Source of the DNA: Saprospiraceae bacterium
Lineage (GTDB): Bacteria > Bacteroidota > Bacteroidia > Chitinophagales > Saprospiraceae
NCBI GenBank assembly: GCA_030729925.1
Contig: JANQWK010000021.1
Location: 1 to 51,046 of the forward strand
Direction: 5' to 3'
DNA length: 51,046 nt
Part shown: piece by piece, positions 1 through 6,816 of the stretch
Numbering within the stretch: position 1 is the first letter of the stretch
How the letters are laid out: the number at the start of each line of letters is the position of its first letter
Notes under the pieces: generated by a model
The model's input: the letters and a program-made list of their open reading frames with translations, nothing else
Told to the model about the DNA's origin: nothing
Database searches by the model: none
Program-made: the position numbers and the translations under genes

Positions 1-2080
1 AACATTTTTGCGCGCCAGCGCTATAGGTATCGGTAAAGGTCAAACCACCATCTGTCGTAAACACAGAATCCACCCGCACCAGATCGCCGTTGTGGGTCAT
101 CGAGTTGCCCCCAGCAAACAACTGCGTCGGGCCATTTTCGTAAATCTCCAGGTCGTAATTTTCCGAGTTCGGGATGCCCATTGGTGCGGTCAGGCATACA
201 TAGACCGTCTGGCTGTCAGCCAATACATCATTGAAAACACTATACAAAGTATCTATCTCACCCAGTAGCGGATCCAGCAAAATCACATTGTCCGCTACCA
301 CACTTGTGCTCGAGCCTGAATACCGACCGGAGGAGGAGGTACTACAGGAAATAGAATCTATCGCGCCAAAACTGGATTTTGCATATATCAGGTAACGTGT
401 ATTCGGCATTTGCCCGCCGGGGCTTCCTGTCGAAAAAGGTGCTGTCGTTACCGGTAGGTAGCCATAAGCACCAATACTATTGGCACCGGACGGAAAACCA
501 TCCATACAAATCTGATAAGCATAAAAAGCAACCGCCTCGCCCAACCAGGTTTTAGTATCTGCAATGCCCGCTGAAGAAGCATTTATACTAAAATCCTCTA
601 TACTTACCGTCCTAACCAAAGAATTGCCCGTACGAATAAAAGAATCTAATGGCATAACAGCCGTCAGCTTCTTGATGCCACTAGCAGTCTCATAACCCAA
701 TTGCCATTGATTATTTTCAATATCTGATAGATCACCATTGGTTCCTCCTGCCAGAAACTCGAAGGTAACCGATGTAGGATTGCCACAAACATCCTTTTGT
801 AAATTTGCCGTTACCATCCTTGCCCCACCACAATCTGTGTAGTTAAACAGGCGCACATGGCCAGCATCAGAACCAGCGCCATCGTTATAAAATGCACCAA
901 TCGCAACAACGCCTCCATCCGATGATAGTGAAACAGACCGACCATTATAATCAAACGCAGCCTCTCCGTCTATATCCATTCCTCGCTTTACCCATGAACT
1001 ACCATCCCAGGCATATACTCTAACATGGCCGGCATTAGAACCAATACCATTATTATTATAAGCACCAATCGCAACAACGCCTCCATCCGATGATATAGAA
1101 ACAGAGTTACCACTCAAATCACCCGCGGCCTCTCCGTCTATATCCATTCCTCGCTTTACCCATGAACTACCATCCCAGGCATATACTCTAACATGACCAG
1201 CATTAGAACCAACGCCATCGTTTGCATCAGCACCAATCGCAACAACGCCTCCATCCGAGGATAGGGAAACAGACAAACCACTTTGATCAAACGCAGCCTC
1301 TCCGTCTATATCCATTCCTCGCTGTACCCATGAACTACCATTCCAGGCATATACTCTAACATGGCCGGCATAAGCAGCGCCAACGTTAAAAACGGCACCA
1401 ATCGCAACAATGCCTCCATCCGAAGATAGAGAAACCGAATATCCACTGAAGTCACCCGCAGCCTCTCCGTCTATATCAGCCCCTCGCTGTACCCATGAAC
1501 TACCATCCCAGGTATATACCCGAACATGACCTGCATCAGAACCATTGGCGTCATTTTTAGGAGCACCAATCGCAACAACGCCTCCATCCGATGATAGTGA
1601 AACAGAAAAACCACTTTGATCAAACGCAGCCTCTCCGTCTATATCAACCCCTCGCTGTACCCATGAACTACCATTCCAGGCATATACTCTAACATGGCCG
1701 GCACTAGGACCAGCGCCATCGTTAAGAAAAGCACCAATCGCAACAACGCCTCCATCCGATGATAGTGAAACAGAAAAACCACTTTGATCAAACGCAGCCT
1801 CTCCGTCTATATCAGTCCCTCGCTGTACCCATGAACTGCCATTCCAGGCATATACTCTAACATGGCCAACGTTGGTGCCAGCGTCATCGTTATCATAAGC
1901 ACCAATCGCAACAACTGTTCCATCCGATGATAGTGAAACAGAAAAACCACTTTGGTCAAACGCAGCCTCCCCGTCTATATCAAAGCCAACTTGCGAAAAT
2001 ACGGACTGGGCATAACTATGAAAAAAACTACTGATCCATGTAAACCAAACCAAACTTAACAGGTGTAAAATTCTTTTCAT
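1..2080 (-). CDS. Secreted FG-GAP-type repeat protein, C-terminus beyond window
   Basis: The frame opens at the ATG at 2078-2080 and stays open to base 1, so about 693 residues are visible and the C-terminus is missing. Residues 1-25 form a signal peptide (MKRILHLL, hydrophobic core, HSYA before QS). Seven tandem units of about 56 residues follow, each close to GHVRVYAWNGSSWVQRG, then DIDGEAAFDQSGFSVSLSSD, then GGVVAIGA and a short variable Asn/Asp-rich stretch. This resembles the FG-GAP_2 type of beta-propeller blade found in Bacteroidota surface proteins (family knowledge). The seventh unit runs into a different domain with scattered Cys and Ser-rich stretches (about residues 420-693), which I do not recognise. 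Likely exported and cell-surface or secreted; a type IX sorting domain would lie outside the window. Function unknown, possibly adhesion or ligand binding. Confidence 0.85.
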   Translation of the reverse strand, partial: MKRILHLLSLVWFTWISSFFHSYAQSVFSQVGFDIDGEAAFDQSGFSVSLSSDGTVVAIGAYDNDDAGTNVGHVRVYAWNGSSWVQRGTDIDGEAAFDQSGFSVSLSSDGGVVAIGAFLNDGAGPSAGHVRVYAWNGSSWVQRGVDIDGEAAFDQSGFSVSLSSDGGVVAIGAPKNDANGSDAGHVRVYTWDGSSWVQRGADIDGEAAGDFSGYSVSLSSDGGIVAIGAVFNVGAAYAGHVRVYAWNGSSWVQRGMDIDGEAAFDQSGLSVSLSSDGGVVAIGADANDGVGSNAGHVRVYAWDGSSWVKRGMDIDGEAAGDLSGNSVSISSDGGVVAIGAYNNNGIGSNAGHVRVYAWDGSSWVKRGMDIDGEAAFDYNGRSVSLSSDGGVVAIGAFYNDGAGSDAGHVRLFNYTDCGGARMVTANLQKDVCGNPTSVTFEFLAGGTNGDLSDIENNQWQLGYETASGIKKLTAVMPLDSFIRTGNSLVRTVSIEDFSINASSAGIADTKTWLGEAVAFYAYQICMDGFPSGANSIGAYGYLPVTTAPFSTGSPGGQMPNTRYLIYAKSSFGAIDSISCSTSSSGRYSGSSTSVVADNVILLDPLLGEIDTLYSVFNDVLADSQTVYVCLTAPMGIPNSENYDLEIYENGPTQLFAGGNSMTHNGDLVRVDSVFTTDGGLTFTDTYSAGAQKC
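840..2030 (-). repeat. Seven tandem 168-base coding repeats
   Basis: The marker GTCTATAT (plus strand) recurs at 968, 1136, 1304, 1469, 1637, 1805 and 1973. The spacing is 168 bases except once 165, so every unit keeps the reading frame (56 or 55 residues). Long stretches are identical in DNA, including third codon positions. Differences cluster in the codons after VAIGA, giving for example YDNDDAGTNV, FLNDGAGPSA, PKNDANGSDA and VFNVGAAYA. Confidence 0.9.
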
Positions 2081-2432
2081 GACAATTAGGTGAAATAGTT
2101 TAGTAAACATTAGCAGTTACTTTATCGGAATCAGCCGGCAACAGCTAGAAATTTCGATCAGAAATGTGTTAGGAAACAGAAATGGGGAAAGTTTTATATT
2201 GTTTTACAGTAGGATAAGACGAAGGTATATTAATTATTTTTTGTGGAAACGGCCAACTATAATTTTTTTTTAAAAAACAGTTCCATTCCCCAAACCGTGT
2301 AAACACCCTGTTAAGCCCCAGCTTCCTCAACCAAAGATCAATGACACCACGAACCCACACAACCATCTTGCAATCCAATTCAAAAGGAGTACCTTTGCAG
2401 GAAAAAATATTCCTTAACCGTTTGTCCGCTGT
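2081..2432. other. Intergenic region, divergent genes
   Basis: These 352 bases separate the minus-strand repeat protein from the plus-strand 2433 gene. The right part carries a good Bacteroidota promoter for the plus-strand gene (2367-2397). I see no convincing TAnnTTTG element for the minus-strand gene and no RNA gene. The open frames crossing this stretch are antisense shadows of the 2433 gene. Confidence 0.6.
2367..2397 (+). promoter_or_regulatory. Bacteroidota-type promoter of the 2433-era unit
   Basis: CTTG at 2367-2370 acts as a -33 element and TACCTTTG at 2390-2397 as a -7 element. The 19-base spacer fits the Bacteroidota consensus. The predicted transcription start is about 30 bases before the ATG at 2433. 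Confidence 0.6.
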
Positions 2433-3020
2433 ATGCACGACATTGAACCATTTCCCAACTGGCGCGACCACTATATCGCAGCCGAAGATGAGCGCTCCCC
2501 TTTTTTTGGCGTGGAGCACGACGAGTTCGGCTATACCCACCAGGTGTATAACTATTACATTCATCCCCAATGGGATGAATTTGGTTCGAACACCCTGTAC
2601 CTGAAGGTTTTATTTACCGATTACGAGGAGGGCTTCGCCATCCTGGAGTTGATCGGGGAATGGAACGATTGTATTGACAACGACATCATGTACCTGAAAA
2701 GGGAAGTGATGGAGCCCATGATGGATGAGGGGATTTTTAAGTTTATCCTGATCTGCGAAAATGTGCTCAATTTTCATGGCTCGGATGATGAGTATTACCT
2801 GGAGTGGCAGGAGGAGGTCTGCGAAAATGAGGGCTGGATCAGCCTGATCAATGCGCACCCTCATGTGCACGAGGAAATGTTCGATACCCGCTTGCATTAT
2901 TGCGTCAACGTGGGGGAGGAATACAACGATATCAACTGGCGCCCCATGAAACCACTCACCCTGTTTCAGGTGGTGCAAGGTTTGATCCAGCGGTATTCAG
3001 GAAGATTGATCAGCGACTAA
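2433..3020 (+). CDS. Conserved-looking acidic protein of unknown function
   Basis: This is a 195-residue soluble protein with no signal peptide or membrane segment. It is rich in Asp, Glu, Trp and Tyr (for example DDEYYLEWQEEVCENEGW, and INWRPMKPLTLFQVVQGLIQ near the C-terminus). I do not recognise the family. It has its own promoter and lies nine bases upstream of era, so the two are probably co-transcribed. That position suggests, by context only, a link to ribosome assembly or general growth. The frame is the strongest coding signal on either strand here; the antisense and third-frame alternatives are shorter and lack a promoter. Confidence 0.8.
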   Translation: MHDIEPFPNWRDHYIAAEDERSPFFGVEHDEFGYTHQVYNYYIHPQWDEFGSNTLYLKVLFTDYEEGFAILELIGEWNDCIDNDIMYLKREVMEPMMDEGIFKFILICENVLNFHGSDDEYYLEWQEEVCENEGWISLINAHPHVHEEMFDTRLHYCVNVGEEYNDINWRPMKPLTLFQVVQGLIQRYSGRLISD

Positions 3021-3029
3021 ATTTATACC

Positions 3030-3926
3030 ATGCACAAATCAGGTTTTGTAAATATCATCGGCAAACCCAATGTGGGCAAATCCACCCTCATGAATGCCCT
3101 GGTGGGCGAACGGATGTCTATCATCACTGCCAAACCCCAGACTACCCGACACCGCATTATCGGTATCCTCAGCGGCGATGATTTTCAGATTGTTTTTTCA
3201 GATACCCCCGGCTTGGTGAAGGATCCCAGCTATCGCATGCACCTGATGATGAACCGCTTCGTGCACAGTACCTTCGAAGATGCCGATGTGCTTTGCCTCG
3301 TGACAGAACCGACCGAAGTTCCCGAACCCGATAATCCCCTGCTGGAAAAGATCCGCAATGTGACGACCCCCCGGTTCTTGGTGATGAATAAAATGGATCA
3401 GCACGACGAACATACCGTGCGCCAACAAATGGATGCCTGGTCAGCTCTTGCTCCTTTCGAGGAGCGCTTTGCGATTTCCGCCCTACAACAGACCCATACC
3501 CAGGATCTCTTGAACAAAATCCTGGAATACCTGCCAGAAGGACCGGCTTATTATCCTAAAGACCAACTTACCGACCGCCCCGAACGGTTTTTTGTGAGCG
3601 AGATCATCCGCGAACATGTCCTCAACCTCTACGAACAGGAAATCCCCTATTCTACCGAGGTTACCATAGAGTCGTTCAAGGAAACGACTACCGTCAAAGG
3701 CGAACCCCTAATCAAAATAGCCGCTACCCTCTACGTGGCCCGCAAGTCCCAGAAAAATATCCTGATCGGAAAGGAAGGTCGCGCCATTAAAACATTGGGG
3801 ACCCACGCCCGACAGGCCCTGGAAACTTTCCTGGAGAGCAAAATTTTCCTGGAATTGCACGTGAAAGTGAAGGAAAACTGGCGCGATGATGATCGCTCGC
3901 TGCAGTCCTTTGGCTACCAAAACTAA
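3030..3926 (+). CDS. era: GTPase Era, 16S rRNA-binding ribosome assembly factor
   Basis: The protein has 298 residues, normal for Era. The GTPase domain shows the P-loop GKPNVGKST (11-19), switch region TAKPQTTRH, DTPG (58-61) and NKMD (120-123). A C-terminal KH domain follows with IGKEGRAIK, the GxxG RNA-binding loop. Era binds the 3' end of 16S rRNA and takes part in 30S maturation in the cytoplasm (family knowledge). It follows the 195-residue unknown gene by nine bases and precedes der, a second ribosome GTPase, by 73 bases. Confidence 0.97.
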   Translation: MHKSGFVNIIGKPNVGKSTLMNALVGERMSIITAKPQTTRHRIIGILSGDDFQIVFSDTPGLVKDPSYRMHLMMNRFVHSTFEDADVLCLVTEPTEVPEPDNPLLEKIRNVTTPRFLVMNKMDQHDEHTVRQQMDAWSALAPFEERFAISALQQTHTQDLLNKILEYLPEGPAYYPKDQLTDRPERFFVSEIIREHVLNLYEQEIPYSTEVTIESFKETTTVKGEPLIKIAATLYVARKSQKNILIGKEGRAIKTLGTHARQALETFLESKIFLELHVKVKENWRDDDRSLQSFGYQN

Positions 3927-3947
3927 CTCCGGGCAATCAGGATTTTG

Positions 3948-3955
3948 TATCTTTG
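3948..3955 (+). promoter_or_regulatory. Probable -7 element for der
   Basis: TATCTTTG matches the Bacteroidota TAnnTTTG consensus exactly and lies 44 bases before the der ATG at 4000. No clear TTG sits at the expected -33 distance, so der may be read from here, from the upstream unit, or both. Confidence 0.45.
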
Positions 3956-3999
3956 CTTTTTTTTGAACTCTAAAGTCTTGTTGACAGGACATCCGCTCG

Positions 4000-5304
4000 A
4001 TGAAGAATAATATTGTAGCTATTGTAGGCCGACCCAATGTCGGAAAATCAACCCTCTTCAACCGCCTCATCGGAGAACGACAGGCCATCGTAGATGATAT
4101 CAGCGGCGTTACCCGCGATCGCCACTACGGCTCTTGCTTCTGGAATGGCAAAACGTTTACCGTGGTGGATACCGGCGGATTCGTTAAACATTCAGAGGAT
4201 GTTTTCGAAGCTGCCATACGATCACAGGTCACCATCGCGATCGAAGAGGCAGCCGTACTCGTGTTTATGGTGGACACCACTACCGGTATTACCGACCTGG
4301 ACGAACAGGTGGCCGATATGCTCCGCCGTACCAAAAAACCCGTCATCCTGGTGGTCAATAAAGCCGATAATTACCAGCGCATGGTGGAAGCAAATGAGTT
4401 TTGGGGACTGGGATTCGAGGAGACGTTCTTTTTGTCGTCCCTGACCGGCAGCGGTACCGGCGAGATGCTGGATGCCATCGTAGAGTATATAGATGACCGC
4501 GAGGAGGAACCCAACCAGTTGCCCAAACTGGCCATCATCGGCCAACCCAATGTGGGCAAGTCGTCCCTGACCAACGCCCTGCTCGGTGAAGACCGCAATA
4601 TCGTCACCGATATCGCAGGTACCACCCGCGATTCTATCCACACCCGATACAGTAAGTTCGGTATGGAGTTCCTGCTGATTGATACCGCAGGTATCCGCAA
4701 AAAAGCCAGGGTGAGCGAAGACCTCGAATTCTATTCCGTGATGCGGGCCATCAAAGCCATCGAAGAAGCCGATATTTGTCTGCTGATGATTGATGCCCAA
4801 ACCGGTATCGAGTCCCAGGATCTGAATATTTTTAAGCTGGCGCAAAAACGCAATAAAGGCATCGTTATCCTGGTCAACAAATGGGATTTGGTCGAAAAGA
4901 CAACCCAGACGGCCAAGGAGTTCGAGGATCAGGTGAAATCAAAAATCGCCCCCTTCAAAGATGTTCCCATTCTTTTTATTTCCGCCCTCGACAAACAACG
5001 CATTTTCAGAGCCGTAGAGGTCGCACTGGATGTGTTTCAACGCCGACAGCAAAAAATCAAGACTTCTAAGCTCAATGAGCTCATGCTGGCCGCTATCGAA
5101 CGCTATCCACCGCCCGCGCACAAAGGCAAGTACGTGAAAATCAAGTATATCACTCAGCTGCCGACCTACTACCCGGCTTTTGCCTTCTTTTGCAATAATC
5201 CGAAGTACGTCAAGGATAATTACCGCAATTACCTGGAAAATCAACTTCGCGAACATTTCGATTTTTCCGGGATCCCGATCAGCTTGTTTTTCCGGGAAAA
5301 ATAA
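4000..5304 (+). CDS. der: Ribosome biogenesis GTPase Der (EngA)
   Basis: The protein has 434 residues, the usual length, with the double GTPase layout unique to this family. Domain 1 has GRPNVGKST (10-18), DTGG and NKAD (120-123). Domain 2 has GQPNVGKSS (181-189), DTAG (228-231) and NKWD (293-296). A C-terminal KH-like domain (about 350-434) contains PPPAHKGKYVKIKY. Der acts in late 50S subunit assembly. Placed directly after era and 15 bases before rfbC, it appears to be part of one plus-strand unit reaching to rfbD. Confidence 0.97.
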   Translation: MKNNIVAIVGRPNVGKSTLFNRLIGERQAIVDDISGVTRDRHYGSCFWNGKTFTVVDTGGFVKHSEDVFEAAIRSQVTIAIEEAAVLVFMVDTTTGITDLDEQVADMLRRTKKPVILVVNKADNYQRMVEANEFWGLGFEETFFLSSLTGSGTGEMLDAIVEYIDDREEEPNQLPKLAIIGQPNVGKSSLTNALLGEDRNIVTDIAGTTRDSIHTRYSKFGMEFLLIDTAGIRKKARVSEDLEFYSVMRAIKAIEEADICLLMIDAQTGIESQDLNIFKLAQKRNKGIVILVNKWDLVEKTTQTAKEFEDQVKSKIAPFKDVPILFISALDKQRIFRAVEVALDVFQRRQQKIKTSKLNELMLAAIERYPPPAHKGKYVKIKYITQLPTYYPAFAFFCNNPKYVKDNYRNYLENQLREHFDFSGIPISLFFREK

Positions 5305-5319
5305 ATATCTGCGCCGCTT

Positions 5320-5868
5320 ATGCAAGTCGAACTTACCCCCATCCCCGGACTGCTGGTCCTCAAACCCAAAGTCTGGGAGGACGACAGGGGATATTTCTAC
5401 GAGAGCTACAATTACCGGATGCTGGCAGCCGCCGGCATCACGGCAGATTTCGTGCAAGACAATCAGTCTAAGTCCACCAAAGGGGTACTGCGCGGACTTC
5501 ACTACCAGACCGGTGCCTTCCAACAGGCCAAGTTGGTACGGGTGGTTCAGGGGGAAGTGTTCGATGTGGCGCTGGATCTACGAGAAGATGCTCCGACCTA
5601 CGGACAGTGGTACGGTCTGCACCTGAGTGCCGCCAACAAACACCAATTATTTATTCCCCGCGGCTTTGCACACGGGTTTGTGGTGCTCAGCGATACGGCC
5701 GAGTTTCTCTACAAAACCGACAATTACTATGCTCGCGATCACGAGGCCGGAATCCGCTTCGATGATCCTCAACTGGGCATAGACTGGCAGCTACCCGCCG
5801 ACCAAATTGTCTTGTCCGACAAAGATCAACTTTTGCCCGATTTCGGGCAGCACACGCCCATCGCATGA
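5320..5868 (+). CDS. rfbC: dTDP-4-dehydrorhamnose 3,5-epimerase
   Basis: This 182-residue protein has the RmlC cupin fold signature. RGLHYQ carries the catalytic His (about residue 61). VRVVQGEVFDVALDLR and IPRGFAHGFVVLS follow, as does DDPQLGIDW near the C-terminus. The enzyme epimerises dTDP-4-keto-6-deoxyglucose at C3 and C5, the third step of dTDP-L-rhamnose synthesis for surface polysaccharide. Its stop overlaps the rfbD start (ATGA), which suggests translational coupling. The genes for the first two steps (rfbA, rfbB) are not in the window. Confidence 0.95.
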   Translation: MQVELTPIPGLLVLKPKVWEDDRGYFYESYNYRMLAAAGITADFVQDNQSKSTKGVLRGLHYQTGAFQQAKLVRVVQGEVFDVALDLREDAPTYGQWYGLHLSAANKHQLFIPRGFAHGFVVLSDTAEFLYKTDNYYARDHEAGIRFDDPQLGIDWQLPADQIVLSDKDQLLPDFGQHTPIA

Positions 5869-6737
5869 TACGCATCCTTGTCACCGGCGCCAAAGGCCAA
5901 CTCGGCCAGTCTTTCCAACAACTCAGCACGGCGTACCCGCAGTGGCACTTCCGCTTTTTGGACAGAGCAACCCTCGATATCTGCGATCCCAAGGCCGTTC
6001 AACACGTTTTTTCCGAAGGAAATTACAATTACTGCATCAATTGCGCAGCTTACACGGCAGTGGACAAGGCCGAAAGCGAACCCACAGCAGCCTTCAGCAT
6101 CAACCGCGATGCGACAGCACTGCTCGCCGCCGCCTGCCGGAAATTCAATTGCTTTTTCATCCATTTTTCTACCGACTACGTCTATGCCCCCCAGGCCAAT
6201 GTTCCCCTTCGGGAAAATGGAGCCGTTTTGCCGACAGGCGTATATGGCAACTCCAAAAGGGCCGGCGAAATCCACGCCCTGTGGCATTGCCCCGATACCC
6301 TGATCCTGCGCACTTCCTGGGTGTATAGCGAGTTTGGCAACAACTTCCTGAAAACCATGCTCCGACTGGCCGATCAACGCGAATCGGTACAAGTGGTATA
6401 TGATCAAGTCGGCACCCCCACCTATGCTCCCGATCTGGCAGCCGCCGTGCTGCATATCCTCGAAGGAGCGGAAAAGGGCGCCTTCGGCAAAAAAGAGCTG
6501 CGCGGCATCTACAATTACAGCAACGAAGGGGTGTGCAGTTGGTTCGATTTTGCCCACGCCATCTTCGACCAAAGCGGGAAATCTTGCCGGACAGTCCCTA
6601 TACGCAGCGCAGCCTTCCCCACAGCAGCCATCAGACCCCCCTACAGCGTGCTCGACAAAGCAAAAATCAGACAAACTTTCGGGCTGGAAATTCCCTACTG
6701 GCGCGAAAGTCTTGAAAACTGCCTGAAAAAACTGTAA
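5865..6737 (+). CDS. rfbD: dTDP-4-dehydrorhamnose reductase
   Basis: This 290-residue short-chain dehydrogenase has an N-terminal Rossmann motif VTGAKGQLG (6-14), STDYVY (102-107) and the catalytic YxxxK as YGNSK (127-131). It reduces dTDP-4-keto-L-rhamnose to dTDP-L-rhamnose with NAD(P)H. It overlaps rfbC by four bases. I see no clear terminator in the 79 bases before the next gene. Confidence 0.94.
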   Translation: MIRILVTGAKGQLGQSFQQLSTAYPQWHFRFLDRATLDICDPKAVQHVFSEGNYNYCINCAAYTAVDKAESEPTAAFSINRDATALLAAACRKFNCFFIHFSTDYVYAPQANVPLRENGAVLPTGVYGNSKRAGEIHALWHCPDTLILRTSWVYSEFGNNFLKTMLRLADQRESVQVVYDQVGTPTYAPDLAAAVLHILEGAEKGAFGKKELRGIYNYSNEGVCSWFDFAHAIFDQSGKSCRTVPIRSAAFPTAAIRPPYSVLDKAKIRQTFGLEIPYWRESLENCLKKL

Positions 6738-6816
6738 TTTCCTTAGCGAAAGGCAGATCTTAAAAACAAAACAATAGGTACCCTTTGTTTATATTAGGTT
6801 ATCAACTACAACAAGC

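Noticed and set aside
2169-2570. Minus-strand open frame across the 2433 promoter region
   Set aside because: Half of it is antisense to the 2433 gene, and it has no promoter or recognisable domain.
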